Origin: Streptomyces sp. NBC_01353
GTDB taxonomy: Bacteria > Actinomycetota > Actinomycetes > Streptomycetales > Streptomycetaceae
Assembly (NCBI RefSeq): GCF_036237275.1
Contig: NZ_CP108353.1
Span: 1 to 64,000 of the forward strand
Direction: 5' to 3'
Length of the DNA stretch: 64,000 nt
This document shows, one piece after another, positions 1 through 7,779 of this stretch. Below the pieces are notes generated by a model, which saw only the letters and a program-made list of their open reading frames with translations, was not told the DNA's origin and searched no databases. Position 1 is the stretch's first letter, and every line of letters begins with the position of its first letter. A program made the translations under genes and the position numbers.

Positions 1-1466
1 GGCTGCGGTGCGGTCGAGGTCGTGGGGGCTGAGGTGTGGCGGTACATCCACTTGTTCAGCCAGCCCCAGGTGCCGGTCGCGGCCACGAGGCGGGCGGCGG
101 GGCTGGTGATGGCGTGCAGGACCTTCGCCATGGGCTGGATCCAGTTCGGGCCGGCGCTGGTGTAGCGGATGGTCCCGAGCTGCATGTGGAGCGTCAGCAG
201 GGCACGGGCGCCGTAGCGCCAGGCGTAGGCGGTCGGCTTGGACAGGATCCGTCCGGTGGTGCGGGCCGCGGTCCGGGCGGGGCTGATGACCCGGCGGATC
301 CGCTTCCTGTTCTTCTTGCTGATGTGTTTCCGCAGCTTCGTGCCGGCCTTGTACTGGGCGCGGCGGAGCTGGCTCATCGGGGCCATGGGTGCCCGCTTGG
401 TCTTGACCGTCTTCTGCTTCGGGGTCTTGCCCTTGGCGGCGGCCCGGGCGGCCTTGCGCGGGCTGATCGGCTTGGCCGACTTGGTGTTCAGGTGCTCGGG
501 CTTCGGGGTGCGCGGCTTCTTGACTGCGGTGTTGGCCTTGGCGGCGTTGCTGTTCGGGGCGAGCTTCCGGCCGGCCTTGGTGGCCTTGTCGAGGACCTTC
601 GTTCCGCCCTTGGATGCGGGGGCCGTGCCGGTGAGGGGGCGGGTCTTCCGTGCGGCGATGCGGGTGAGCAGCCCGGCCTTTCCGCCCTGTGCGGGGGTGG
701 TGGGGGTGTTCTTGCGGTGCTTGCCGCCACCGGCCTGCGTCGGCGCGGTGGGGGTGGGCTTCTTTGAGGCGCGCGTGGAGGGTCCGGTCGGCGCCGTGGT
801 CTTGGGGGTCTTGCCGCGCAGCCCCGTCAGCAGGCCGCCCCGCTTGGGGGTGTTGTTCTTCGGGCCGAGCGAGCCCCGCCCGCCGGTCTTGGACGAGGGG
901 GTGGTCTTCGCGGAGCCGCCGAGGGACCCGGTGGGCTTCGCCGAGGCGAGCGGCTTACGGCTCGGGGCCTTCGCAGCAGAGGATCCGGCCGGCGTCTTGG
1001 TGGACGCCGCTCCGCCCGTGCGCCTCGCGCCGCCTCCGCCGCCGATCGGTCCGGCGGCCGTACGGCGCGGGGCGGTCGTCTTGCCGCCGCCGGTGCCCTT
1101 CTTCAGCACCGTGCGCCCCGGGCCTCCTCCCCCAGCGGACTGCGCGGCCGACTTCCGGGCGTTCGTGACGCGCTTCGTTCCCTTGCGGGCCTTCAGGACG
1201 AGCGCGGCGGTCGCGGCCGCGGCGCAGGCGATGATGCCCAGCAGGACGGCCGGGAGGCCGAACTGGTGGATGAGCCAGCACAGGGAGATCAGGCCGGTCA
1301 GTGCAGCGCCGGGGATGACGGCGCCGGCGACGGTGCTCTCGGGGGCTGCGGTGGCCTTGGGCTTCCTCGGGGCGGGCGTGGAGGTCTGGGTGGTGGGGGT
1401 GTTGGGGCCTGTCGTGGCACCGCTGGGGGCGTTCTGGGTGGGCGCCAGGTGGAAGTCGGTGCTCAC
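1..1466 (-). CDS. Lys/Ala/Pro-rich membrane protein, 3' end missing
   Basis: The frame is open from GTG at 1466 to the window edge, so at least 488 residues are encoded and the C-terminus is missing. The start has a good site (AGAAGGAA, 8 bases upstream). After a Thr/Pro-rich N-terminus come two hydrophobic segments (about residues 47-66 and 70-91), then some 300 residues rich in Lys, Ala, Pro, Gly and Thr, then a Trp-containing region. This looks like a membrane-anchored, strongly basic protein that could bind DNA. It follows an SpdB-like gene on the same strand, so a transfer or spread role is plausible but inferred. I recognise no catalytic motif. Confidence 0.7.
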   Translation of the reverse strand, partial: MSTDFHLAPTQNAPSGATTGPNTPTTQTSTPAPRKPKATAAPESTVAGAVIPGAALTGLISLCWLIHQFGLPAVLLGIIACAAAATAALVLKARKGTKRVTNARKSAAQSAGGGGPGRTVLKKGTGGGKTTAPRRTAAGPIGGGGGARRTGGAASTKTPAGSSAAKAPSRKPLASAKPTGSLGGSAKTTPSSKTGGRGSLGPKNNTPKRGGLLTGLRGKTPKTTAPTGPSTRASKKPTPTAPTQAGGGKHRKNTPTTPAQGGKAGLLTRIAARKTRPLTGTAPASKGGTKVLDKATKAGRKLAPNSNAAKANTAVKKPRTPKPEHLNTKSAKPISPRKAARAAAKGKTPKQKTVKTKRAPMAPMSQLRRAQYKAGTKLRKHISKKNRKRIRRVISPARTAARTTGRILSKPTAYAWRYGARALLTLHMQLGTIRYTSAGPNWIQPMAKVLHAITSPAARLVAATGTWGWLNKWMYRHTSAPTTSTAPQ

Positions 1467-1661
1467 GATTCGGGTTCCTTCTGTCGGTTCGGGCGACGGT
1501 CGGACGGTCACGGTGTGTGGCGGACGGAAGGGCAACGTCAACTCCAAGGCCAACACCAACTTGAGGAATCAGGCCTGTTCAGGGGCCACACGTCCCGGGT
1601 TTGGGGATGTTCCGGGGCCGGGTTGCCGTTGGTCTTGCCGTTGCCCTTGCCGTTCGGACTG

Positions 1662-1916
1662 CTACGGGCTGTTACTGCTGTGGGGTGCCTGGATCGCGCG
1701 GTGCGAGGCGGTCCGGGGCTCCCCGGACGGGGTATCCGCGCTGCCGGCGGACTCGAGGACCTGCCCGTCCGGGTCGTAGTGGCGGGGCAGACTCTCGATG
1801 TAACCGAGGCATTCAGCGAGCTCGCGGTACACCTCGTCCATGTCCAGGACGGGGAGCGTGCGGGAAGCGGGTGCGAGCGGCGCGGCTTCGGCCTGCACGA
1901 CGGTCACGGTGTCCAT
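1662..1916 (-). CDS. Small hypothetical protein (84 aa)
   Basis: An 84-residue frame starts at ATG with GAGGAGA upstream. It is acidic in the middle (MDEVYRELAECLGYIESLPR region) and ends in a Ser/Pro/His tail. It sits between the SpdB-like gene, whose stop is about 30 bases away, and the truncated basic membrane protein. No family recognised. The good ribosome site and codon bias support it as real; function is unknown. Confidence 0.6.
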   Translation of the reverse strand: MDTVTVVQAEAAPLAPASRTLPVLDMDEVYRELAECLGYIESLPRHYDPDGQVLESAGSADTPSGEPRTASHRAIQAPHSSNSP

Positions 1917-1938
1917 CTGATCTCTCCTCGAGCCTGGG

Positions 1939-2658
1939 TGAGCGTGGGTCAGTTACCGGTGAGCGCGCGGCGGCGCTCACGCGGGAGGTCGGGGTTGGCG
2001 AGCTCGACGCGCTCACGGATCCGCTGAGCGGTGGGGCGGGAGACGCTCTCCAGGCCGGCGCTCACGAGCGCGTCGCGGACCTCGGTCCACTCCGGCCGGT
2101 CGTTGAGCGTCTGGTAGAGCGCGAGCGTGAGCGCGTCCTGGCGTGCCTTGAGCGTCTTGCGAGCGTCCAGGCTGAGCGCGCTCTGAGCGGTGGTGCGAGC
2201 GCGCTCGTCTTTGGCCGGTGCGCCCTGAGCGCGCTCAGAGGGTGCGGGGGTGGGGCGCTCGGTGAGCGCAGGGGTCTGAGCGTCGTCCGTCGGGTTGGGG
2301 GTGAGCGCGCTCGGCGCGGTGAGCGCCGGGATGGTGATGGGCGCGCTCAGGCTTGCGGGAGCGAGCGCGCTCACGACGGGCACGGTGAGCGCGGGCGGGT
2401 TGAGCGCCGGCATGGGCTGAGCGTCTCCGGTGAGCGCGGCCGGGATGTGCTGAGCGGGCTGAGTGAGCGGCGGGGCGCTCTGGGGGAAGCTCGCGCTCAC
2501 GATGATCTGAGCGCGCTCAGTGGCGATCTCCGAGCGCCGCTCAGCGACGGCTTCGTGCTCGGTGAGCGCCGCCCGGATGTGAGCGTCGAGCGTGCGGCGT
2601 GAGCGCAGGGGGTGAGTGATCCACGCCCAGTTCCCGAGGACGGGGAGCGTCTGAGCGA
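1939..2658. repeat. Dense cluster of TGAGCG / CGCTCA words
   Basis: By manual count there are 24 TGAGCG on the plus strand and 9 CGCTCA (the same word on minus) within about 720 bases, 13 of the former extended to TGAGCGC. Outside this stretch the word is rare nearby. The cluster lies inside the 3' half of the SpdB-like gene and is read in different frames (ALT, SAL, ERA, AQ). It could be a clt/TRS-like transfer locus, a partition or packaging site, or a protein loading array. Confidence 0.8.
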
Positions 2659-3193
2659 CGCGGCCGAGCGCTCGGAGCGCCTCGCGGTGCTCGAAGCGGT
2701 GGAACAGCTCGAAGGCGAGCTCGGCGATGACGGGCGCCGCGGCGAGGATGACGCCTCCGACGGTGCCCCAGTTCTCGAGCTGGGCGTGCTTCCAGTTCAC
2801 CCACGAGCTGGTAGTGACCATGGCGAGCATGGCGGTGCGGGGGGCGAGGCCGGAGTCGGTGGTGGTGGCGTACTGCTGGGAGAGCAGGGCGAAGAAGAGG
2901 GCGGCGACGTCGAAGAGGCCGCAGCCGAAGAACGCGATGGGCTTGGGGGCGTGGAAGGTCTCGGTGAGGAGCGTGTAGATGCTCCAGGTGCCGACGGCGA
3001 GGGCGGCGGCCATCACGAGGACGAGGACGATGCGGATGGCCCACTTCTTGTAGTCCCGGCCGGCGGGCTGCACGAGGGGGTCGTAGAGCGGGTTCGGGGC
3101 GGTGTGGGGGGCGGCCCCGGCGTTGGGCAGGGGCTGCCAGTCTCCGGCGATGCGGGGCTGAGGCGGCGTGGGGCCGGCCGGGGTCGTGGTCAC
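1949..3193 (-). CDS. SpdB/DUF2637-like four-helix membrane protein with repeat-packed C-terminal region
   Basis: The 414-residue product starts at GTG 3193 with GGAAGGA upstream. Residues 51-70, 85-107, 118-132 and 144-164 form four hydrophobic helices, with charged loops containing the WVNWKHAQ and FHRFEHRE segments. This resembles SpdB/DUF2637-type proteins of Streptomyces plasmids, which act with TraB in intramycelial spread. The second half is a low-complexity linker rich in ALT, SAL, ERA and similar triplets, followed by a charged region (TLKARQDALTLALYQTLNDR) that may be a wHTH. The linker's DNA is dominated by TGAGCG/CGCTCA words in several reading frames, so selection on DNA rather than protein is likely. 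The family call is by topology and context only. Confidence 0.65.
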   Translation of the reverse strand: MTTTPAGPTPPQPRIAGDWQPLPNAGAAPHTAPNPLYDPLVQPAGRDYKKWAIRIVLVLVMAAALAVGTWSIYTLLTETFHAPKPIAFFGCGLFDVAALFFALLSQQYATTTDSGLAPRTAMLAMVTTSSWVNWKHAQLENWGTVGGVILAAAPVIAELAFELFHRFEHREALRALGRVAQTLPVLGNWAWITHPLRSRRTLDAHIRAALTEHEAVAERRSEIATERAQIIVSASFPQSAPPLTQPAQHIPAALTGDAQPMPALNPPALTVPVVSALAPASLSAPITIPALTAPSALTPNPTDDAQTPALTERPTPAPSERAQGAPAKDERARTTAQSALSLDARKTLKARQDALTLALYQTLNDRPEWTEVRDALVSAGLESVSRPTAQRIRERVELANPDLPRERRRALTGN

Positions 3194-3240
3194 GGTGATC
3201 GGGTCCTTCCGGTTCGGGGAGAGGAGCGACAGGTGCGGGT

Positions 3241-3444
3241 TCAGCGGGTGTTGCGGGCGTTCTCGTAGTCGGCGGAGGTGCAGCCGACCGACTCGGCCAT
3301 GTCGACGACGCGGTCGGTGTAGGCGGAGGTCTGCTGGGTCTCGGGGGCGTCCGGGCCGTACTGGGCGGCGACGTTGACGAGGTGCTCGCCGGCGGCGACG
3401 GCTGCTGCGGCGGCGGCCGCGGTGACGTCCTGCTTGCTGGTCAT
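3241..3444 (-). CDS. Small Ala-rich protein (67 aa)
   Basis: Begins at ATG 3444 with GAGGA close upstream and ends just before the SpdB-like gene. The N-terminal third is an Ala stretch followed by an amphipathic helix; the C-terminal part has an isolated Cys and many polar residues. It belongs to a closely packed minus-strand cluster of small genes. No family recognised. Confidence 0.6.
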   Translation of the reverse strand: MTSKQDVTAAAAAAAVAAGEHLVNVAAQYGPDAPETQQTSAYTDRVVDMAESVGCTSADYENARNTR

Positions 3445-3460
3445 GGGTCCTCGTCTCGGG

Positions 3461-3736
3461 TCAGGCGGCCGGCTGGGCCGGGATGTTGTCGGGGAGGTCG
3501 GCCGGGGAGGGTCCGCCGAAGTAGTCGCGGCGCTCCAGCCGGTAGGGGTTGAGGGGGTAGGCGGCCCACTGGCCGGGGGTGAACGGCATCTCGCCGGTCG
3601 GGCCGATCGCGTCGACGGCGAGCAGCTCGCCGTCCTCGAGGTCGGCGATGAAGGCCCTCATGCCAGCGATGACGGCCGTGGCGACGGCTTCGGGAGCGGG
3701 GGCGGGCTTCGTGTTCTTGCGGTTCCAGAACTTCAT
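3461..3736 (-). CDS. Small hypothetical protein (91 aa)
   Basis: ATG start with GAAGGAGA at about 10 bases. The basic N-terminus (MKFWNRKNTKP) is followed by an Ala/Val-rich helix, an acidic turn (ADLEDGELLAVDAIGP) and a Tyr/Pro-rich C-terminal half. The N-terminal heptad WNRKNTKP resembles that of the 77-aa protein at 59539-59772 (LWTSKNTKP), suggesting a shared small-protein family on this element. Function unknown. Confidence 0.6.
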   Translation of the reverse strand: MKFWNRKNTKPAPAPEAVATAVIAGMRAFIADLEDGELLAVDAIGPTGEMPFTPGQWAAYPLNPYRLERRDYFGGPSPADLPDNIPAQPAA

Positions 3737-3757
3737 GACGGTGGTTCTCCTTCGGGG

Positions 3758-3910
3758 TCAGGCGGCGGCCGGCATAGCCGGGACCGGGACGGGCGTGGGG
3801 GCGGGGAGGGTGGCGAGGCAGTCGTCGAGGTACTCGTCGATCTCGGCGCCGCACCAGTCGGCGGGGTCGCCGTGAGCGGCTCGGTACTCGGCGAGGGTCA
3901 GGATGCTCAC
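3758..3910 (-). CDS. Small acidic protein (50 aa)
   Basis: GTG start at 3910 preceded by GGAGGT, overlapping the stop of the upstream gene (GTGA). The product is helical and acidic (LAEYRAAHGDPADW, then EIDEYLDDCLATL) with a Pro/Ala tail. The short length and translational coupling suggest an accessory of the neighbouring small membrane protein. No family recognised. Confidence 0.6.
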   Translation of the reverse strand: MSILTLAEYRAAHGDPADWCGAEIDEYLDDCLATLPAPTPVPVPAMPAAA

Positions 3911-4212
3911 TGGGCACCTCCGTGGCGGGAGTGGTCGACGGCGGCCGTGATGAGGCGGACCTGCTCGTCGGCCTTGACCTCGCCGGAGAACACGGCCTGC
4001 GCGCGGCACCCCAGCTGGGGGCAGGAGACGGTGGTCTTGGTCCGGTTGCGGCGCAGGGCGTTGATGGTCCAGGCGACGTTCGTCGCGGCGAAGAGGGCGA
4101 CGGTGGCGGTGGTGAACAGGGAGGCGTCGGCGACCCATACCTGCTGGGTGATGAGGGCGCCGGCCACGGCGGCTGAGATGAGGGTGATCTGGTCGGAGGT
4201 GTGAGAGGCCAC
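3907..4212 (-). CDS. Small two-helix membrane protein (101 aa)
   Basis: GTG at 4212 has GAAGGAG at 7 bases and is preferred to longer upstream frames without a site. Two hydrophobic stretches lie at about residues 10-26 and 33-52; the C-terminal half has two Cys (SCPQLGCRA) and a soluble helix. Membrane location is predicted. Small SpdA/SpdD-type membrane proteins are common next to SpdB in Streptomyces plasmids, but no specific match is claimed. The stop overlaps the next gene's start. Confidence 0.6.
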   Translation of the reverse strand: MASHTSDQITLISAAVAGALITQQVWVADASLFTTATVALFAATNVAWTINALRRNRTKTTVSCPQLGCRAQAVFSGEVKADEQVRLITAAVDHSRHGGAQ

Positions 4213-4239
4213 GGCGGGCTCCTTCGCGGTCAGAGGGGT

Positions 4240-4278
4240 GGGGGTCCGGCCCGTTGTCGGCTCCCGGGCCGGACCCCC
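4240..4278 (-). terminator. Intergenic stem-loop
   Basis: A perfect 13-bp G+C stem (GGGGTCCGGCCCG and its complement) surrounds an 11-base loop, downstream of the ParB-domain gene. No T-run, as usual for Streptomyces terminators. Confidence 0.6.
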
Positions 4279-4289
4279 GAGGGATGGGG

Positions 4290-4637
4290 CTAGAGGCCGA
4301 GCAGGTGGTACGGGAACGGCGTCGACTCGATGCGGACGCCGTAGTTGCGGATCCAGTACCAGTGGAAGGGGAAGTTCGGGGTGCCGAGCTGGGTGAGGGC
4401 GACGGCCCGGTGGTGTCCCTCGGCGACGTACACGTCGGGGTAGCGGTCGGAGACGCCGAGGGTGATCGGCACCTTCAGGCCGTGCTGCGGGATGGAGGCC
4501 TTCAGGTCGGCGAGGATCTTCCGGTCCTCGTCGCGTCGCTCGAACCGTTCGACCGCGTGCCGCCACTTCCTGTACTCGGTCGGCCTGATCTTCTGGTCGT
4601 TCAGGAGCGCGGTGGGCATCGTGCCTTGGTAGGGCAT
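4290..4637 (-). CDS. ParB/Srx-like nuclease-domain protein (115 aa)
   Basis: ATG at 4637 has GGAAGGA upstream. The core matches the ParB N-terminal/sulfiredoxin-like fold: a helix ending in ADLKASIPQHGLKVPITL, then DVYVAEGHHRAVALTQLG, which corresponds to the conserved GxHR motif. There is no HTH or C-terminal dimer domain, so it is a stand-alone ParB-like domain, not a partition ParB (that gene is at 42010-43323). Such single-domain proteins are common in phages and plasmids as nucleases or CTPase-like regulators. The exact role is unknown. Confidence 0.7.
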   Translation of the reverse strand: MPYQGTMPTALLNDQKIRPTEYRKWRHAVERFERRDEDRKILADLKASIPQHGLKVPITLGVSDRYPDVYVAEGHHRAVALTQLGTPNFPFHWYWIRNYGVRIESTPFPYHLLGL

Positions 4638-4653
4638 CGGATCGTCCTTCCGG

Positions 4654-5073
4654 TCAGATGCCGTCGATGAGGGCGGCGGCTTCGCAGGGGTGCTCGCGCG
4701 GGGCGAACTCGGCGGTCTCGTAGGCGTACTGCTCGCCGAGCCGCTGGACGGCCTTGAGGGTGTCGCCGTCGAGGTGACGCAGGCCCGGGTTCGAGTCGGG
4801 GTTGGTGAGGCGCTGCATCAGGAGGCCGAGGAGGGCCTGCACGTCGGTGCCGGTTCCGGCGATTGAGGTGATGACGGTCTGCGTCTTGTCGGCCGTCAGC
4901 TTGTCGACGGCGAGGAGGCGGATTCCGTCGCGGATCAGGTCGATCCCCTCGTGGATCCCGGCCAGGTCGTCCAGGGCGCCGGCGAGTTCGTCGTCAAGCG
5001 GCGGGACCGCGTTGTCGGCGGTGTGGACCGGTGCTGCCTCGCCGGGGATGTGGTGCCAGGAGTAGTCGGCCAT
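4654..5073 (-). CDS. Hypothetical helical protein (139 aa)
   Basis: The start ATG at 5073 shares its bases with the stop of the preceding gene (ATGA), which supports it over a start 18 bases further upstream. The protein is mostly helical and acidic, with segments like LDDLAGIHEGIDLIRDGIRLLAVDKL and LLGLLMQRLTNPDS. No signal peptide, membrane helix or catalytic motif is visible. Part of the left-hand minus cluster. Confidence 0.6.
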   Translation of the reverse strand: MADYSWHHIPGEAAPVHTADNAVPPLDDELAGALDDLAGIHEGIDLIRDGIRLLAVDKLTADKTQTVITSIAGTGTDVQALLGLLMQRLTNPDSNPGLRHLDGDTLKAVQRLGEQYAYETAEFAPREHPCEAAALIDGI

Positions 5074-5252
5074 CACTCGTCCCCGTCCCACTCGCCGCTC
5101 ACCAGCTGCTCGTAGGCGACGGCCGCACTGCCCGGGTACTCCGAGTTGAGTGCGTCATTGAGGAGGGACAGCGGGTCGAGGGAGTCGAAGATGTCCTCGA
5201 TGTCGGCGATGAGGAGCGGGTCGGGGGTGTCTCCCCCGCGCTGGGTCGTCAT
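5073..5252 (-). CDS. Small acidic protein (59 aa)
   Basis: Overlaps the HNH gene upstream (ATGA) and the next gene downstream (ATGA). The sequence is strongly acidic (LLIADIEDIFDSLDPLSLL, ending EWDGDE). Translational coupling on both sides supports expression. No family recognised. Confidence 0.55.
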   Translation of the reverse strand: MTTQRGGDTPDPLLIADIEDIFDSLDPLSLLNDALNSEYPGSAAVAYEQLVSGEWDGDE

Positions 5253-5713
5253 GCCGCCACCGCCTTCACGGGGACGAGGCTCCGCTCCACCGACGCACCG
5301 TTCATCACTGCGATCCGGTAGACGACGTGGGAGATCAGGGCCATCAGTACGGCCGGGATGTGATCGTCCTTCGCGGTGTTGCAGTCCCCGCAGGCGAGGA
5401 CCAGGTTCTGGATGGCCCAGGACTTGACCAACCGGTAGGGGATGAGGTGGTCGAGAGTGGCGTCGGCCAGATCGGCGAAGTCGCCCCCGCAGTAGGCGCA
5501 TCGTGCGCCGTCTCGCTTTGCCAGGCTGCGACGCTTCCTGGCCATGGACTTGCTGGACGGCCTCTGCCGGCCGTTGAAACTCCGGCGGCTGGCCGCGTAC
5601 GCACTGTCCTTCCATGCCGTCGGCATCGGGAACAGTTCGACGCGGTAGCGGGCGAAGATCGCATCGACGGCGGCGATCAGCTCGGGGTCGTTCGGGAATC
5701 CGATGGTCTTCAC
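5249..5713 (-). CDS. HNH endonuclease (154 aa)
   Basis: GTG at 5713 overlaps the upstream stop (GTGA) with AGGCGG as site. The C-terminal half has a full HNH finger: CAYCGGDF, then LDHLIPYR with the catalytic His pair, then NLVLACGDCNTAKDD. Two CxxC pairs coordinate zinc. The basic linker before it (SKSMARKRRSLAKRD) is typical for DNA binding. Probable DNA nicking or cleaving enzyme; in phages such proteins assist packaging or are homing-type. The final VKAVAA is also the end of the upstream gene. Confidence 0.8.
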   Translation of the reverse strand: MKTIGFPNDPELIAAVDAIFARYRVELFPMPTAWKDSAYAASRRSFNGRQRPSSKSMARKRRSLAKRDGARCAYCGGDFADLADATLDHLIPYRLVKSWAIQNLVLACGDCNTAKDDHIPAVLMALISHVVYRIAVMNGASVERSLVPVKAVAA

Positions 5714-5994
5714 GCTGCCACCGCCTTCACGGCCGTCGCGGCGGCCGGCACGGGGGCGAAGCTGTCGCCGCACCGGCACTTCCAGTACGAGCAGATCGGG
5801 CACGTGTCGTCGGCGGCCTTCAGCGGGACGATGCGGAGCAGCGGCTGGCGCTGGTAGCCGGGGGCCATCTCGGCGAGCGTCCGGCGCGCCGGGCGAACCA
5901 CGCGCTCGTTGTCGCGCTTCATGCGCCGCATGGCGTCGGCGAATGCGTCGGGTCGGGGGTGGAGGGGCGGTGACTTCGTGCGATCCTTGCTCAT
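5710..5994 (-). CDS. Small zinc-finger-like protein (94 aa)
   Basis: ATG at 5994 with a strong AGGAGG. Basic N-terminal half (MRRMKRDNERVVRPARRT), then a cluster CPICSYWKCRCG that could bind zinc, then an Ala/Val tail ending VKAVAA. First gene of the leftward transcription unit, divergent from the GntR regulator. Probably nucleic-acid binding; role unknown. Confidence 0.6.
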   Translation of the reverse strand: MSKDRTKSPPLHPRPDAFADAMRRMKRDNERVVRPARRTLAEMAPGYQRQPLLRIVPLKAADDTCPICSYWKCRCGDSFAPVPAAATAVKAVAA

Positions 5995-6123
5995 GGCGGA
6001 TCGGCCTCCTGTATGCGCAGGTGGGACGGTGCGCCGGATCCTTCGGGGTCCCTGAGAGGCCCGGGTGTATGCGCACCTGGGTCTTTCGGCGTTTCTGGGC
6101 TCCCGCCGTTTCCGACAACCCCA

Positions 6124-6159
6124 ATGTAGACTACTCACCCTCAAGTCCGCTACATGTAG
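6124..6159. promoter_or_regulatory. Candidate GntR operator in divergent promoter region
   Basis: GTAGACTAC at 6126-6134 and CTACATGTAG at 6150-6159 are short dyads sharing CTAC/GTAG half-sites between the leftward cluster and the GntR gene. A direct repeat TGTATGCGCA also occurs at 6010-6019 and 6066-6075. KorA-type GntR repressors of Streptomyces plasmids bind in just such divergent regions; binding here is inferred. Confidence 0.4.
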
Positions 6160-6247
6160 CGATACGAGTTTTCTTGAACTACGATCAGAGGGCACACAGC
6201 TGCACACAACGAAGTGAGCAGTACACGACCGAGAAGGGAGGAAGACC

Positions 6248-7000
6248 ATGCCCAGGAAGCCCGGGTACACGGCGATCGCTGCGCACTTCCGGCAGCAGAT
6301 CCAGGACGGAACACTCCGTCCTGGTGACGAGATGCCGAGCTACCAGAAGGTCAGGGACCAGTTCGACGTAGCGCACACAACCGTGAACCGCGCATACCGG
6401 GTCCTCAAGATGGAAGGGCTGATCCTCGCGCAGCCGGGCGCCACGATGATTGTGGCCGCGCCGGCTAGTAACAACATCGGCACGCGGGTCGCCTTGCACG
6501 CGGCTACAGGTAGCGCTCTTGACGGCGGCGAGTCGTCGCGGATTCTCGAGGTGGGCACCGTCGGCGCTGACGCGCTGGTCGCGCCCCGGCTCGAGGTTCC
6601 TCCGGGCACGCCCGTTCAGGTGCGGCGCCGGGTCGTCAGCAGGAACGGTGTACCGGTGCACCTGAGCGCCAGCTACTACCCCGCGTACGTGATCGCGGTG
6701 ACCCCGGAGCTTCAGGAGCCGGTATCTACCGGGGCCTCGAGGGAGCTCGCGGCGTCACGTCTGGGCGTCGCTCAGGATCAGGTCCTCGAGGAGGTCACCA
6801 GTCGGCTCGCCACGGCGGCCGAGAAGGAAGCGCTGGGCCTGACCGCCGGCGAGGTCGTCGTCACCCAGGTCGTCCGCACCGTGACGCTCGAGGACGGCCG
6901 CGTCGTTGAGGTTGCCGTCAAGGTCGCCGAGGGCTCGACCATCCTTCGCTGGACCACGTCGCTCCGCGCAGGAGTACAGGAAGGGGCTGCCAACGCCTGA
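6248..7000 (+). CDS. GntR/HutC-family transcriptional regulator (KorA-like)
   Basis: ATG with GAAGGGAGG upstream. Residues 1-70 form the winged helix of GntR proteins (TAIAAHFRQQIQDGTLRPGD, then PSYQKVRDQFDVAHTTVNRAYRVLKMEGL). The rest matches a UTRA effector domain (VRRRVVSRNGVPVHLSASYYP, and a C-terminal strand EGSTILRWTTSLR). Length (250 aa) is normal. In Streptomyces conjugative plasmids KorA/KorSA/TraR-type GntR repressors prevent lethal expression of transfer genes. The divergent position next to the SpdB-like cluster supports that role here. Effector unknown. Confidence 0.85.
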   Translation: MPRKPGYTAIAAHFRQQIQDGTLRPGDEMPSYQKVRDQFDVAHTTVNRAYRVLKMEGLILAQPGATMIVAAPASNNIGTRVALHAATGSALDGGESSRILEVGTVGADALVAPRLEVPPGTPVQVRRRVVSRNGVPVHLSASYYPAYVIAVTPELQEPVSTGASRELAASRLGVAQDQVLEEVTSRLATAAEKEALGLTAGEVVVTQVVRTVTLEDGRVVEVAVKVAEGSTILRWTTSLRAGVQEGAANA

Positions 7001-7145
7001 TCTCCGACGCGTTCCAGCAGCCAGCTGTGACGCACGAACGGCCGAGGGGGCTACCGACCCCGCCCGGCCGTCCTTGCACTACCGGCCTGCGAAGCCGGCA
7101 GCACGTGACGCACCAACCCCTCATCACAAAAGGAAGGCCGCCGCC

Positions 7146-7217
7146 TTGAGACTACTTGTTGGCGTGACTCTCGCATTCGTTCGGGGCGCGAAAACCGCAG
7201 ACCGGGGGCTCCGATGA
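7146..7217 (+). CDS. Possible 23-residue leader peptide
   Basis: A short TTG-started frame with GGAAGG upstream encodes a hydrophobic peptide (RLLVGVTLAFVRG) and stops on a TGA that overlaps the next gene's ATG (ATGA). The overlap is the main support. It could be a coupling leader or chance. Confidence 0.3.
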   Translation: MRLLVGVTLAFVRGAKTADRGLR

Positions 7218-7510
7218 AGGAGAAAGACCCCCGCACCGTGAACGAGACTCCGCCGGTCGTCACCTTCGCCACCGGAGCCGAGCTCCTCATGCGCCTGGGC
7301 CTGTGCCTGCACATGACCCGCGAGGGCGTCCGCCGCATCGCCTACCGGCACCCCGACTGGCCCTTCGGCATCGACCGCCCGTACCCGTACTGGGAGATCG
7401 CCCGAGCGGACGTCATGGAGACGAAGCCGTTCCTCGAGTTCTTCCAGTCCCACCCCATCGTCGGCCGAGGGCCGGACAAGGCGCCGCGGTCGACACGGGC
7501 CGCCTCGTGA
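7214..7510 (+). CDS. Hypothetical protein, possible HTH (98 aa)
   Basis: ATG at 7214 preceded by a G-rich stretch. The segment TGAELLMRLGLCLHMTREGVRRIAYRHPDWPFG, followed by a YWEIARADV strand, resembles the MerR/Xis-like helix-turn-helix of small excisionase-type proteins. It lies between the GntR gene and rep, so a role in control of replication or excision is possible. No specific family assigned. Confidence 0.5.
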   Translation: MKEKDPRTVNETPPVVTFATGAELLMRLGLCLHMTREGVRRIAYRHPDWPFGIDRPYPYWEIARADVMETKPFLEFFQSHPIVGRGPDKAPRSTRAAS

Positions 7511-7665
7511 TCCCGATACGCACCGACACGGCCGCAGATCGGCAGCAGCACCGGAACGCGCGAAAGGCCGGCGAGTTCGCAGCTCAACCGGCCCTTCAAG
7601 CACAACAGCGGGATGTCGCCCGCTGCTTTTCGAACGTCCCGCACCACTCATGAGCGAGGTCGTCC

Positions 7666-7779
7666 ATGCCACAGAGCGTACCGGTCCCTCAGGTACCGGC
7701 AAGTAGTACCCCCGCCATCGTCGCCCGTACGGCAGGCCACGAACCGCACCTTCGGCAGGCCGCCGGGGGTGCACTGTGA
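7666..7779 (+). CDS. Small ORF overlapping the rep start (37 aa)
   Basis: ATG preceded by GAGGT and a stop overlapping the GTG of rep (GTGA). The product is Pro/Val/Ala-rich without recognisable motif. Its position suggests a translational coupling leader controlling rep expression. Confidence 0.4.
   Translation: MPQSVPVPQVPASSTPAIVARTAGHEPHLRQAAGGAL

Noticed and set aside
238-1779. 513-residue open frame on the plus strand
   Set aside because: Shadow of the GC-rich minus-strand membrane protein; its codons lack the expected G/C third-position bias and it crosses a clear minus gene start.
5249-5740. Shared VKAVAA ends of the HNH protein and the neighbouring 94-aa protein as a duplicated domain
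   Set aside because: Only about 16 bases match, too short to separate from chance or local gene conversion.
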